Notes: generated from the sequence alone by a model not told the origin. Counted from the stretch's first letter, positions 39,009 through 56,286 are shown. The stretch: DNA of 64,000 nucleotides from Henckelia pumila (GCF_033568475.1 NC_133120.1:85640151-85704150), one strand, 5' to 3'. Program-made: numbers and translations.

Positions 39009-40684
39009 GTACGTAGCTGGTCTTTGAGAAAATTGAGATTCTGATCTTTGTGGGGAAAGCAAGATGGAGCTTCTGTCAAGTTTGGGTTGGATATATGATG
39101 CGATATTCGATATATAACTTGATCCAATGAAAATATGTAAAATGTTTTGAAGGAGGTCCTCTTTGTTTGCAATCTCCATTTTGAAAATTATTGGAGCAAA
39201 GATATCTCATGGGACTGTACTCTGAGAAACGTGATGAATATTTGTGGTCATTTGCTTGGAAGACAATGACGATGTATATACGTTTGGGTGATCATAAATA
39301 TAATTAATTAATGTTGTGTGCGCTATATATAGAGTAGAGGCTTGATTGGCACGGTTCCATAACTGGTGGATGCATGTGCACTTGCATGCAGTAAAACTTA
39401 AGCGTCCATTGGTACAATATAATTATTCTCAGAAAATATTTTCTTTAAATTATTATATATAGTCCATATATATATACCACAAAATATTTTCTTTAACTAG
39501 TGTATTGATGCACGCGTTGCGTACTTGTATAATATATAATTTTGTCATTAATTTGATTTATATTCAAATAAGAGTAATATCATAGTTTAAAAGTTATCGA
39601 GGAACTAAACTGTAATTTGAAATATTGAAATTAAAAAAAAACAAAATAAAATAATATTTATATCAAATAAGGACAATTTCGGTGATAAACAAATGACGTC
39701 TGAGGGGTAGATTCTTTATATATAGTGGAAGATTATGAGACTAAATTTAAGATTTTGTATAAAATATCTTATACATTTCGCGCTTCAAATTTTTTTTAAA
39801 GAAAAAACTTTATATGAATAATAATTTGTTATAGCTGTGTTTTGAACTTAACACACATCTTATTTCAACTTAAAATCTTTGATGGTTACTTGATGTTTAG
39901 ATTAGAGATATTGAACCGGAAGAAAAGAGCAAGTGTTCCAAAATTAACTCGAGATGCGAACCGCCAAGTTTAACTTTAATTTAAAATATAACCAAAGATT
40001 ATATCGTTTATATGTCGTTCATCCAAATTAATTTTGTAGCTAGCCAGAATTATATAATTTTTTTTTATCAGAATTTAGTATCATAGCATTGGTCATGTTA
40101 TAAAAACAAATTCAAAATTCACCAGTGATTTTACTCGCCAACTTTAAGAAGATTATTATTAATTCTTTCAACTTGTGTTGGTAATAATAGACCTGGCCTC
40201 GTGAATAACATAAAAAGGAATCACATTCTTTGATTCACGAAAGTGACCAAAACCCTATACGAAATTGGTTTCCAAGACAAGTTGCATATTTTCTAAAGTA
40301 TTTTTCTTTTTTTTTAAAGAAAGAACTAAAGTATTAATTTCCTTTGAGGCATCCTTAAATTACGCAAAGGATGTATATGAAGTACCATGCACTTACAGAT
40401 CGAGTTTGCTTCCAATTATTTATTAGCTTCTCCAAGGGGGCATTTGCCCATCATGTCGCATAAAAAGGGTTTCAAAGTTATACGAGCACATGCAAATGTA
40501 GCTGAGATTCATATGCCAGAAATCAAGTGGGTAAATGTAACCATGCGTATTCTGAGATGTTCACATGATCATCTCGTTTAAGAGGTCTTCAATATATCAA
40601 AATTATATATATATTTTTTATCATGAGCCTTTTTCGTTGGTAATTAAAAATGTTAATTGTCTACTTGGGCAAAAGATAATTGGT
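39009..40684. other. Intergenic, right flank of the Copia element
   Basis: AT-rich DNA. Apart from the Helitron end near 39496-39524 no gene or structured feature is supported. The short frames at 38945-39179 are shadows of the LTR and its flank. Confidence 0.4.
39497..39524 (-). mobile_element. Helitron 3' terminus, minus strand
   Basis: On the minus strand a GTACGC-AAC-GCGTGC hairpin (one mismatched pair) is followed about nine bases later by CTAG and then T. The element would extend to the right. Its 5' TC end was not located. Confidence 0.5.
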
Positions 40685-40687
40685 TTA

Positions 40688-40813
40688 GGTAATGTTTGGG
40701 AGAACTTCTAAAAAACACTTTTCAATTTTTTGTTAATAAAATTTCACAAAATTTTAAATTTTTATTAACGAAAAGTTGAGAAGTGATTTTTAAAAGCTCT
40801 TCCAAACACTAAC
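40688..40813. mobile_element. PIF/Harbinger-like MITE, 126 bp (GGTAGTGTTTG family)
   Basis: GGTAATGTTTGGGAGAAC and GCTCTTCCAAACACTAAC are terminal inverted repeats, and TTA flanks both sides. The interior is a long hairpin (ACTTTTCAATTTTTTGTTAA against TTAACGAAAAGTTGAGAAGT). It belongs with 46801-46915. Confidence 0.75.
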
Positions 40814-41574
40814 TTAATCTAGTTTATATGCGATTTAGTTGATATGCATATATATATTTATAATTTAAAAGGGGTGACTTTAAAATGGGCTAATTTTCTT
40901 TTTCTTGCCCAAGAGATATTATTAAATGGTCCACATTTTGGCCATTATATATATTTGGGGCCCTTTACTCAACCGCTCGAGTTGTCTTTGTGGTGGGGTA
41001 ATTTGGCACCAATAAACTTTATCCATTTTCATTGGTTACAAGAGCTATTTGGGCATGTGAAACCAAGAATCCCATTTTTGTATAAATGACATTTTGTTTG
41101 AGAAATTAGGTGCGCTGTTTGTTGTTTTGTATAGACATTTCATGTGTGTGTCAATTAATGAAGTGACAAAATTGTATGCTTTTTTCACCATTTTTTAGTC
41201 AATGTATTAGTTCATAAATGGACTGTACATGTGATGTTTTTGACTGTGCGACATTTTTAGCAATGCAAACAAGAAAATATGTTATATATGTATAGAGATG
41301 TCAGATGGATATTAGCTTTTCCTCGGTTCAATTAAGAGAAATAATATTGTTAATTGCATCGAGTTCTACACAGTTTAGAAAAATAATGGATATATATGAG
41401 TAAATCTTTTGTAAGACGGGTCAATCACATCCATATTTGCAATAAAAAATAATATTTTTTAAATTAAAAATAATATTTTTTTATGGGTAACCTGAATAAA
41501 AGACATGTCTCATAAATTGAATAGTTAGTCTGACTCGTGAGTTTTTGTGAATATTATATATATATATATATATA

Positions 41575-41754
41575 GGGTAATGCTACATGTACACTGATGG
41601 TTACACGTTGGGTTACACATTGCACTTGAAATTACATGATTATCCTACATGCATTTTTGAAAGATTTTTTCCAAATAAAGTGCAGGGATAATCATGTAAT
41701 TTCAAGTATAATGTGTAACCCAACGTGTAACCCTCAGTGTACATGTAGCATTAC

Positions 41755-41756
<2 letters not shown>
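41575..41756. mobile_element. Highly palindromic MITE, 182 bp
   Basis: GGGTAATGCTACATGTACAC begins an arm of about 80 bp that is repeated in inverse at the right end (GTGTACATGTAGCATTACCC). Only a handful of mismatches separate the arms, so the element can fold into one long hairpin. It is inserted inside a (TA)n microsatellite, so its target duplication cannot be read. Long arms suggest a Mutator-like or similar foldback MITE. Confidence 0.85.
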
Positions 41757-41789
<33 letters not shown>

Positions 41790-42589
41790 TTAATGATATA
41801 TATATATATGAGCTAGTTACACGTGTTCACGACTTCAATTTTTTTGTAAAGATTTCATTTATGTGATGCATTTAACACATATTTAAAGACACACGGCAAA
41901 AAAAAAAATTTATTTTGTTTGATTTATAAATTATATATAATGGAACGGAATTAATAATATTAAATGTTTTTAAAATATTAATATTAGCTATGTAATATGT
42001 CAAACTTTGTCGGTATACATTATATTATGGTCTCGATCGTAAGTAGTATGCAATACATTGATATTCCTGTGATGTAAATTATAAAGTACTCTGTGCATAA
42101 TAGCTACCATTGATTATGTAGTATGATCAAAGTAACAACCCGATATTATTTGATTGTATCAAGTACCATAAAGATTTGACACGAAAAATGGACTATACAG
42201 GTCGATTAGAATCATGAACCTGTATGTTAATTACGCTGAAACTTTATCTAAGAGTTAAAAGTTAAAAAAAATATATTATATTTATAAAAAAATTATATCA
42301 TTCCAAAAAATAAAGGAATTTTGGACCGGTAATAAATATTATTTATCAACACTGTTTAAAAATCAAATCGAGCAGTAAACTTTCTCTGAAACGAAAAATG
42401 AGCAATATATTTTTAAAACACCAAAACCCAGCTGGTCTGGGGGCTAACTTAAAGCACATTGTTTTAAATTCACGTAGGCCTTCGGGTTTTACACTTTTAC
42501 TCGGGGGCAGCTTTTTTTTTTTTGGTTATCAATAATTTGTTCCTACAAACCTGATAAGGAGATATGCACATTTTTATTATGAACTAATC

Positions 42590-42790
42590 GTCTGCACACG
42601 GGTTGTGTGTGTGATTAAAATATAAATATTATTTATTGTATTTATATATTATATGTTTGTTATAAATCAATTTAAATTTAAAAATAAAATGAGTTGCGCG
42701 TGTCATTAAAATGTGAATATTATTTATTGTATATATGTATTATATCTTTGTTTCAAATCAATTTAAATTTGAAAATAAAATTAAATCACA
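42590..42790. repeat. Two tandem diverged copies of an about 95-bp unit
   Basis: Both copies run TGTG(T/C)(G/A)ATTAAAAT...ATATTATTTATTGTAT...CAATTTAAATTT(G/A)AAAATAAAAT, starting near 42608 and 42702. The left edge CACACGGGTTGTGTG is a hairpin that could be a decayed minus-strand Helitron end (terminal TTAG instead of CTRR). Confidence 0.55.
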
Positions 42791-45420
42791 AAATGAAGAT
42801 TATAATGGACAAATGAAGTTTAAAAGAGAGGTAAATATTTTTTTAAAGAGTATTTTAGATATTTCATATTTGGTTTCACCAAATTAATTTTAACTCGATT
42901 AGTATGTGGTGCTCTTTTTTAATAATATTTTTATTATGAATTCATAATATGTAATTTGTTCCCATTAATCTAAGATAAAATGATGGAACTGGCTAATCCG
43001 ATAATATATAATTTTTTGAAAATTCAACTTCCGAGCTTTATTTGTACTACTGATCAACACATACAGACGATGCATATTATGTTATTTTGGTTTTTTGAAT
43101 GACCAGTTTTCAAACTAGCTTGTACAAAGGTTTTTCAATTAGACTAATGATTTGTTGGTTTAATTAATAAAATACGGGTAGCTATTATTATAAAATAATA
43201 TAAGATATCGCATGTGCTTAAAATATAAATCTATTGTTACTTGTTATTTCTGATCATGATCATTCCAATCACGTAAAAATCTTGAGAATGATTTTTTTTA
43301 ATCTTTAACAAAATACTTTCCTTCTCCTACCTATATCAACGGCTTTGGTTTTTTTTTTTTTTTTTTTTCACAATGGCTTATTTACAAAATTAATTTAGTG
43401 GATTAGTTCAATTACTAATTAGTATATTTTGAATTTTTTTTATTATGTAATGATAAACATATAAATTAGTGTTTTTGACTATATATTAGTGTTTTTTTTT
43501 TTGAAAGAATATATTAGTGTTTTTGTGTATGCGATAATCGTGTTGTGCAGTTGATCTTCTGTAAGTATTGTTTTTATGAAAAACTAAAACTTGAATTTTA
43601 AAAATAAAATATCGAAATTTAATTTATGTAATTTGTTCAACGATTTTTTAATTATTTTATTTTCTTTAATTGAATTCAGAAAGTTTTAAATTAAATTAAA
43701 TTAATTAAACATAGTAAATGTGTGAAAAATGAAATTTGAATTCGAATATTAAGAAATCATAGAAAAACTAAAATGTTGGATTTAAGAACTAAAATTCATA
43801 AAAATGTAAAAATAAAAAAATGTACATAAGAAGTTTTGCAAAAATAATTTTGCATGGATATGTCTCATGTCGGACGACATCAATAATGAAACAAAAAGAC
43901 CTGATTCATGTATAAAATGAAAAATAATATTTATGACATAAAAAATAATATTTTACATAAATATAGGTCGAATATGAAATATATATTACAAATTAAAATC
44001 AACTTAGACAATCGTACAGAAGTTTTTATGTTTTCGCGTTACATAATTATTATATGATAAAATTTCCATTAAGGTGAGTGATTAGGCCAAACAGTATCTT
44101 AATTAAGCTGTATATGATTAAATTAGAAGCACTTTTGGTGGACGTTCCTTTTATGCCCACACTTTATGTCGTTAGCCCACATGATGAAAAAAGATAGATT
44201 GACCTTTATCTGTCAGTTTAAATAAAGCAAATACAATTCATTGATTAACTTTGTTAAAAATTATTGTTTGCTAAAATACTTTTTATTTGGTCATATCAGA
44301 AGGTATTATTAACTTATAATTAGGTTTTATTTAAATAGAACCGAATTATCGACATAATATTATATTTAAAATTTTCAAAGTGTTTAGTATTATGGAAATT
44401 AATCGAAAAAACCAAAGGCAAAGTGTATCTAAGGTTTATAGTTGGGGAGGTTGTGCGTTTAAAAGTAAATGGTTTGATGATATGTCTCATTCTTGACCAC
44501 GACTTTAACCTCAAAATGTGTACATACATTTTGTTTTTTCTTTTACAAAATATAAGTATAAAGAAATATCATTTACCATTCTTGGATCATTTCGTGTTTA
44601 ATTCGATTTTAACGATAATGTTAATTTAAAAATAGCTTGTTTTACCTCACGAACAAATGATGATCTATTTATCATTGTCGTCCACTATACTTTGAGACTA
44701 TGATAATGATTTTTATGTTAAGAATTGTGAACAAAGGAAGTAATGAATTAGGAGCAAGCGTGTGCTCTAGCACATCTTGGATCCATCAGTTCGATCATGG
44801 TTTTGCTGTTCCATCATAATTTGTGACCATAAATCTTGATCTGTACGCCTAATTAATTTATGGGCTTCTTGTTATATGAAAAATATATTTAAAAATTAAA
44901 ATATTATGATTGATGAAAACTAATAATAATCCATCTTATCATGCACCACTGGAGATCGAATTATTTTCCATATATTTATGTCTGTTTTGTGAGTATTAAT
45001 CAACATTGTTTTTAAAAATTATTTATGGAAAACAAGAACTGAAATTTGTGCGTCGACGATTGGGTAATAAATAGTTAACACTACATTTGAAAATTCCAAC
45101 ATTTATTTGAGAAAAACGAATCAAACAACTCATGCACTCGTTTATCATTTAATATCGAATGACGCCCTTCTAACAGTTTAGATATTTTTTTAAAAAGAAA
45201 TTGAGTGGATCGGCAGAATATATAAAATAAATTAGATTTGCACTTAAAATTTAAAAATAACAATTTGCAATAAAGAAAAATGGGTTGCATGGAATGTGAC
45301 ATTTGATTCGTCAAAACGCGTCCGAAAAGACTCGCGAGAAATTCAACTGCGTAACAGTTTGAAAAAAGGCAAGATTTAATTAATTTGATTTAATATTATT
45401 ACAGCTCCATCAATTAGTGC
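42791..45420. other. Intergenic upstream of the NDR kinase
   Basis: AT-rich DNA with T-runs (43350-43370) and no supported gene. The right end, from about 45390, becomes CT-rich and is the probable promoter and leader of the kinase gene. Confidence 0.45.
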
Positions 45421-46523
45421 TAAACTTCCCCATTCTCTCTCCCCTTTTAATGGCGAATTTTGCCACCAAAGCATAAAGTTCCATCGCCATCTTCTTCTTT
45501 CTCGCCTTTCCTTCTTCTGCTCTCTCTAGATAAATTTAGGGTTTCCAGTGATTCGCTGTCGCATTGGCGTCATCTCGTTTTACTGCTCTATCTGTTGTGC
45601 ATAAATAAATGGAGGGAAATTTCTCTTACTGGATTTGATGCTAAGGTTACTACTCGATTCATGTTTATGCTTACAGTTGAGTTTTCACTTTTGGAGAAAG
45701 TTCTTCTGGCTTGAATTTCGGATTTTTAAGGGATAATCTTCTGCTTCTTATTTTTGGGATCGGTGTGATGCGTTTCCTTGTGCTGCTAGTGATTGGATTT
45801 TGCTGTAGGTGATTCTTATGTATCTCTGATTTATTAATGTTTTTTTAAAGATCCTTTTTCTCTTTGGTGTTATCCGTAGGAATTGAGTAGTAGAATTTGG
45901 TCGTTTGATTGCTTTTTTGTTTCTTGACATCCAGTAGTAAAATTTGGTCATTTGGTCAGTTTATTCTAGGACCCTTTTCCCCTTTTTCTTCAAATCCTGT
46001 TTTGGCGATGAATTTATTTTGGCTTTTGTTCCTCTTTTCGACTTATTCTTGTTTCTGATCCAGAAAAATCTTGTCTTGGTGTTTAATTTATTATTGCCTG
46101 TGCTGGAGGATATTTTCTGGGATTTTAAGTTGGAGGAGTTTGATTGGCTCTGACTGTACCATCAACGAAGATATGAATTTAAAGAAATGTTCTTTTTGAT
46201 ATTTGAGATGTTTTACTTGAAAAGTAGCAATAAAACACGCCAAAATCAAATTATGGAAACTTTGACTAGGTTCTTTTTTTACATGCCAAAAAGGGATTTG
46301 TTGACTACTAAAGAAGATTTCTGACATTTCTTGATTCATTATTTCTGGTTTATTTCTCTATGCAGCACGAGTTAATGGTATCTTTTCTCATTACTCTGCG
46401 GATTTGATTCCATAGCTGATGCATTGGAAGTTTGGTTCTGAATATATGGGATTCTTTGACATGCCAACTTGGTAGCATCAGGAACTGGAGTCTAAATTTT
46501 GATAAGAAAAAGTGGTAAGGTAG
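45420..46523 (+). other. Probable 5' leader of the NDR kinase, with an intron
   Basis: A CT-rich stretch (TTCTCTCTCCCC and CCTTCTTCTGCTCTCTC) from about 45430 looks like a transcription start region. A T-rich, intron-like stretch follows and ends in TTTCTCTATGCAG at about 46365. That leaves a short second leader segment before the ATG at 46524. The donor is uncertain; a candidate is GCTAAG/GTTACT near 45645. Confidence 0.4.
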
Positions 46524-51147
<4,624 letters not shown>

Positions 51148-51803
51148 AAAGGAACTCCTCACTACTCTGTGACTAGCATCGAAGGACTGTAGTAACAAGA
51201 ATCAAGACGGCGATAATTTCTTTTGAAGTGAATAGGATGGTTGGTTTGGCTTTTTTTGGTCCGTGAATGCCCATAATGTGGAAGTATCCATGGATGAAGT
51301 TAGTTTTCCAGGTGTATTTACCTTGATTGAGCTTGTGTAAATTACACACCGACTGTAAATATGTCATTTTTTTTGTTTACCCTTTTGATAGTTGACGATG
51401 TGTAATTCTTTGTCGTTACAAAATTGTAGAGACTAATTCATTTCTCATGTAATTGTTATTTGGGTATAGGATTAATGAATGTGATTAACATTTTTTTGAA
51501 GTTTATATTTATATATAAATTTGCCTTCAAATTCTTGTTTCTTGTTTTTTTTTTTTTAATTTTATCCCTAGCACACTTTTGTCACGAAACTGCGTTGTCT
51601 CGATTGTATAATTGTATTTCTACGACAAATGGTACTGTGCAAGTGTGCATGCAATTCGTTTGAATGTGTTATGCGGCTTTGTTTATGTTAGCATATGGGC
51701 AGTGTACATGTGCTACATCCAAAGGTTCATGTTTTTTGAAATTTAATATAATTTTATTTGAAATAAAATCATATCAAATTTCAAAAAATATGGGTCGTTG
51801 GAT

Positions 51804-51838
51804 CCCCATTCGGGCACTGTCCGAGTGCCCGAATGGGG
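51804..51838. repeat. Perfect 15-bp-stem hairpin with 5-base loop
   Basis: CCCCATTCGGGCACT, loop GTCCG, then the exact inverse AGTGCCCGAATGGGG. It is strikingly GC-rich in an AT-rich setting. It is not followed by a T-run or by CTRR, so a terminator or Helitron end is not indicated. Confidence 0.9.
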
Positions 51839-51878
51839 TAGCATAGACAAAATCGCGTTATGCCATTATGTCATCAAT

Positions 51879-52004
51879 AAACAATAAAAATAAATAGCTT
51901 ATTAATTTATAATATATTTTAAATATAATTTTAGAAGGTTAAACAATAAAAATAAATAGTTTATTAATTTATAATATATTTTTAATATAATTTTAGAAGG
52001 TTTT
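51879..52004. repeat. Tandem duplication of about 63 bp
   Basis: The unit AACAATAAAAATAAATAG...ATATAATTTTAGAAGGTT occurs twice head to tail with only a few changes. It is AT-rich and non-coding. Confidence 0.85.
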
Positions 52005-52227
52005 TAAATGCCACTAAAATAAGCAGCATAGATACCCTGATCTTTTATAAAATGAAGGAACTTATTTAGCTTTTGCTGAAAATTTAACTAAGGTGTCGAA
52101 ATTTAATTTAATATAATATTAGAATATAACATCAGAATTTATTTAAATTCTCTTCTTAATCAATTATAATTGTTATAACAATAGTAGTTCAGTTCTGTAC
52201 TGAAAAGTTTCTAAGAAAAAATGTAAA

Positions 52228-52301
52228 TGCTCTCGTTGAGAGTCGAACTCAAGACCTCCCGCTTACTAAACGGGTGCTCTAACCAACTGAGCTACGAGAG
52301 C
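52228..52301 (-). tRNA. trnT: tRNA-Thr (anticodon AGU)
   Basis: On the minus strand a full cloverleaf can be drawn. The acceptor is GCTCTCG/CGAGAGC with discriminator A. The D arm is GCTC-AGTTGGTTA-GAGC. The anticodon arm is CCCGT-TTAGTAA-GCGGG with anticodon AGT, and the T arm is TTGAG-TTCGACT-CTCAA. Length is 74 nt with no intron. A and B box consensus elements are present within the D and T arms. Minus-strand T-runs, the usual RNA polymerase III stop, are expected just left of 52228; AAAAA at 52216-52220 on the plus strand fits. Confidence 0.96.
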
Positions 52302-52473
52302 TGTTGCATCCGATGTAGGATCTGTTTATATATCTCAATATATATTTCCCAGCAAGTTCTGATTATCGTAGTCCTTGGGTTTTGTTTTTTTATCTTCAAG
52401 TTGCCATCGTTCACATGAATACTTGATGGTAGCAAGTATCCCTTTTGGTGTAATGAAGCTGGTGATAGAGTTT

Positions 52474-52692
52474 ATGGCGACTGCAAGCTCGTGCCTTTTC
52501 TGCAGAATACGGGAGGCGCCTGACTCACCGGCTCGAATCGACTGTAAGAACTCAAATTTTCAATCTTTATGATGATCCGTGGTGAATGAGTGCTTTCCCT
52601 TCACGACGTTTGCTTTTCTTGATGTTTGCGGTGCAGCTCCGTGTGTTGGGTTACCATCCGATATTGGCATCCTCTCTCGTCCTAGAGAATGA
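52474..52692 (+). CDS. Putative spliced small protein, 41 aa
   Basis: ATG at 52474 opens MATASSCLFCRIREAPDSP and runs to a good donor ACT/GTAAGA (exon 52474-52543). A 93-bp intron ends TTGCGGTGCAG at 52636, and exon 2 runs to TGA at 52690-52692. The predicted peptide is 41 aa with a CLFC pair. The exon composition is richer in G+C than its surroundings and both splice sites are strong, but I do not recognise the family and the reading is inferred from sequence alone. It could instead be part of a non-coding transcript or a gene relic. Confidence 0.2.
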
Positions 52693-53960
52693 ATAAATTG
52701 GATATAATTCTATGCGGGTATTTTTCTTCTTAAATTTTCATTGGATGATTGACTTTTGTATATTGCTTCCCGACTCTTTTGCTTAAGGTGTAGGATTCTA
52801 GTGGTTATACTTAGATGTTTTGTGCCTTATGATATCTCAGATTTCCATTGATTTGGTAGCTTTTCATGGTATGATTGGAAATTGTGATGATTAGCGCATT
52901 AGTTCCATTGGATGTAGCTTATTGCGTGCTTCTGTTGTCCCGCCATTGTACTGCTATACCGTATTAATTGACAAACATCAGTGGAACTAAGTGTATACTC
53001 TTGCAGCAAATGCGTGTCAATTTCTAAATCTCATCATCATTTGCAGTTCCTACTGCTCTAGCATATCCACCTGACCGGAAAAATGGATTCTTATAGAGAA
53101 ACTTGCATCTAAATCTGACAGTATATATTGTTTCCATCAGGTGCGCTGTTAATAAAGGAAATCCCAACGTCTTCTTTGATGAGAGAGATCACAGAGAGGA
53201 AGAACTCTAATAACCAAGATAGGATCTTTCAATGTCAATTGGCTATTTTAATCATCTTCTTTTCTTGATCCCAAACCCTGTCCCGATGATTGTAGGTCCC
53301 CCATCAGCAGTCTTTTCTGCCTCATCGGGTTTGTAAACGTTGACAGAGTTGGCATATCATTGCTCGAGTCAGTGATAGGAAAATATAAGTAGCATTTCAT
53401 ACTTGTCACTCATTATCAATTTGCTTACCCGTTACCCTTGACTCCTCTAACTTAGGATTTCTTTGTGTCTTACTGAATGACCCGCTCCAGGTCCAGGTCC
53501 GCTTAAGTCTGGCTATGAGACTCTACTCCTCCGTTCAATATATTATTATGCGTTCATATTTTTATTACCCCACTTTACATATCACAATATGATATTATAA
53601 TAAGCCATAATTTTGATGAATTGTGTATCTCTTACTCTACTATCTGCTTTGTCATAACTCAGTAATTTTTTGATTCATCGAACCATGAAATACAGGTCCT
53701 TGATTCTGTCCTAGATGGAACTTTCCACTCTGTTGTTCATCCTTGACATCTTCTCCACCTAATTATGCCTTCTGCCAATCTTCACCATCATTTCTACTCT
53801 ATCGGATGTCGGGCTCCCGATTGAGCATTCTAGTTTCGTCAGGAAGCATGGTGGCAATCGTAAATTTCGTTAGATTATCCCTTTTTTGAGTGTATGATAA
53901 TATCTTTCTTTTCCACCCTTTGCCTAAGTTTCCACTGTAGCCTCCCTCGACTCGACACGT
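52693..53960. other. Intergenic with transcribed-looking composition
   Basis: This stretch is less AT-biased than most intergenic DNA here and has several acceptor-like TTGCAG and CAG/GT sites, but no continuous coding frame. It may hold UTR-like or relic sequence connected with the small ORF at 52474. Nothing is firmly supported. Confidence 0.3.
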
Positions 53961-53969
53961 TGTGTGCGA

Positions 53970-55260
53970 AGAATAAAAATACTCTCTCCGTTCCAATATT
54001 AAGATCATATTTCATTTTTCATCCGTCCCAAATATATAGCCCAATACGTATATCTAAAATTATTTTATCTATTCTTTTACTTGTCTACCCCTGTTCATTG
54101 TATACATTAGTGACTTTTCCGTCCTATATATTCAAACTAAAATTTAATTTTTTGTCTATCCCAAATATATAGTTCAGTTTCCATATTTTTCATTATTTTC
54201 CCTACTGTTTTATCAATCTACCCCTACTTAATTTGTTTTTAAAATTACTAGTTTATTCATCTAATTAATAAAACATTCATCAAATAAGGGTATAATCATT
54301 TTCTTTGTAAAATTTACTTTTTCAGTAACTTTCTTAATCTGTTAAAAAAAACACATACCAAAAATATATGGGACAGAGGTAATTTATCAAAGCGCTCATT
54401 AAATAAAGATAAAATGAGAATATTTTCTGTAAAACTTACTTTTGCCATAATTTTCTTAATCTCTTTTAAAACACACATAAATTTAAATATATGGGACAAG
54501 GGGAATAATTGTTTTTAATAAATCAGTGATGCTATATTTATTGTATTCTCACAACACTGATAGTATAGGCTATAACATTAATTGTTAGCATCAGTATCTG
54601 CTAATTTCGAGATTAAAAATACTCTCGCTGTTCCAAATATTAAAATGACATTCATTTTTCATCTGTATGAAATATATAGTCCAATATCCATATTTAATAT
54701 TTTTTTTCTATTCTTTTACCAATCTACCCTATTCATTGTGTACATTAGTTACTTCCAACAAGCTTTTACTCTTTCCGTCCTATATATGCATACTAATTTT
54801 TATTTTTTGTCTATCCCAAATATATAGTTCAGTTTTCATATTTGTCATTATTTTCCCTACTGTTTTATCAATCCACCCCTACTTAATTTGTTTTTTAAAT
54901 TACTAATTTATTCATCTAATTTCTAAAACATTCATCAGATAAGGGTAAAATCGTTTTCTTTGTAAAATTTACTTTTAATAACTTTCTTAATCTGTATAAA
55001 AGAACACAAACCATAAATATATGGGACAGAGGGGGTATATCACATTAAAGCGCTCATTAAATGGAGATAAAATGAGAATATTTTCAGTAAAACTTGTTTT
55101 TCCCATAATTTTCTTAAATCTCTGTGAAAACATACATAAATTTAAATAACTGAGACGAGGGAATAATTGTTTTTAATAAATCAGTGATGCTATATTTGTT
55201 GTATTTTCACAATGCTGATAGTATAGACTATAACATTGATTCTTAGCATCAGTGTTTTGC
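53970..55260. repeat. Direct repeat of an about 640-bp MITE-rich unit
   Basis: Copy one (about 53970-54600) and copy two (about 54610-55256) share a start (AAAAATACTCTC(T/G)C(C/T)GTTCCAA, 53981 versus 54621). They also share an end (TCAGTGATGCTATATTT...TTAGCATCAGT). Inside are repeated CCGTCC(C/T)A(A/T)ATATATAG and ATATGGGACAGAGG blocks, typical of CTCCCTCCGTCC-type mariner/Stowaway-like MITEs nested in one another. Confidence 0.75.
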
Positions 55261-56188
55261 TAATTTTAGTTTATATAATCGTTTTTAGTATTTTTGTTGA
55301 CATTTGGATTTACCCAATGGACTAAGGTCTGAATTTTATTTTAGACCTTTAAATTGCTTTACAGGCTCTTTAAGGTTTGACGCAACAGTAACAACAAAGC
55401 GAAGAGGAAAATTTTGTGTAGATATTAGAAATCATGTCACATCTTTTTTACCGACCTTTTCAGCAACCTTTTATTTAATTTTCAAAACTTTGGATGTTGG
55501 ATTATGCCTAGCTTTAGCTTCCTAAATTTATTGCTTGTAATGTCTAGAATTTTCTTTTTCAAAAAATAACACTTAACAATTATTAGGGTTCTGGTAATCA
55601 GGAAACAGATATTCAACTTTGTGGTGAGGTTAAAGTGAATTCCAAACTTTTAATGAGTTCAGTTAATATGATAAACATTTCTAAGCTTTATGGTACTTTG
55701 ATTAATATTGATTTTAAGTTATGTGAATAAATATTTGTTGTGTGACAACAATACCGAATCATAAAATATTGCCACATTGCTTCGAAAAAAATAATAAATT
55801 GCCACATGCATTAAATTATTATTCATAAAACAAATTAATTGAAACTGTCTTTTATTTGGAAAACTTTTAATCATTACAAATATTATGAGAGTTTAGGTGT
55901 AGTAAAAATCCCAGAAAATGAAGTGATTATTTTTCTATCCTGATGGAACGTTCAACACGTGTGGTCTTAGAATAGTTTCGGAATTTTTACCTCTATCATA
56001 TTTCCGAGAACGAGAATCATATTTTTGAAATTTAAAAGGACGTGCTTTTAGGTTAGATAAATACAATGGTTCTACCAAACCCATTCAAAGCTACAGTTGA
56101 ATGTTGAATTTTTCGATAAATACAGGAAATTCGAACGCTTAACGTGCTTTACACAGATAAGCATGCCAACCACCTCGCTTTTCTTCCC

Positions 56189-56196
56189 TATAAATT
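56189..56196 (+). promoter_or_regulatory. TATA box of the C2H2 gene
   Basis: TATAAATT follows a pyrimidine-rich stretch about 95 bp upstream of the ATG at 56287. It predicts transcription from about 56220, which makes the ATG at 56287, rather than the in-frame ATG at 56218, the likely start. Confidence 0.5.
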
Positions 56197-56286
56197 TGAT
56201 GCTCTCTCGAAGGGCTAATGCATTGTCTTTCCTTTTGTATTCTTAAATCTTCAACAACAGTCTTCTTTATTTCTTTGCAATCTTCC

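Larger units (their letters stand above)
51148..52227. other. 3' flank of the kinase gene and intergenic DNA
   Basis: The kinase 3' UTR probably runs to about 51470. AT-rich DNA follows, with a perfect hairpin at 51804-51838 and a 63-bp tandem duplication at 51879-52004. No gene is supported. Confidence 0.45.

Noticed and set aside
40381-41089. Plus-strand frames of 64 and 81 codons
   Set aside because: There is no conserved motif, no splice or promoter context, and they lie either side of a MITE.
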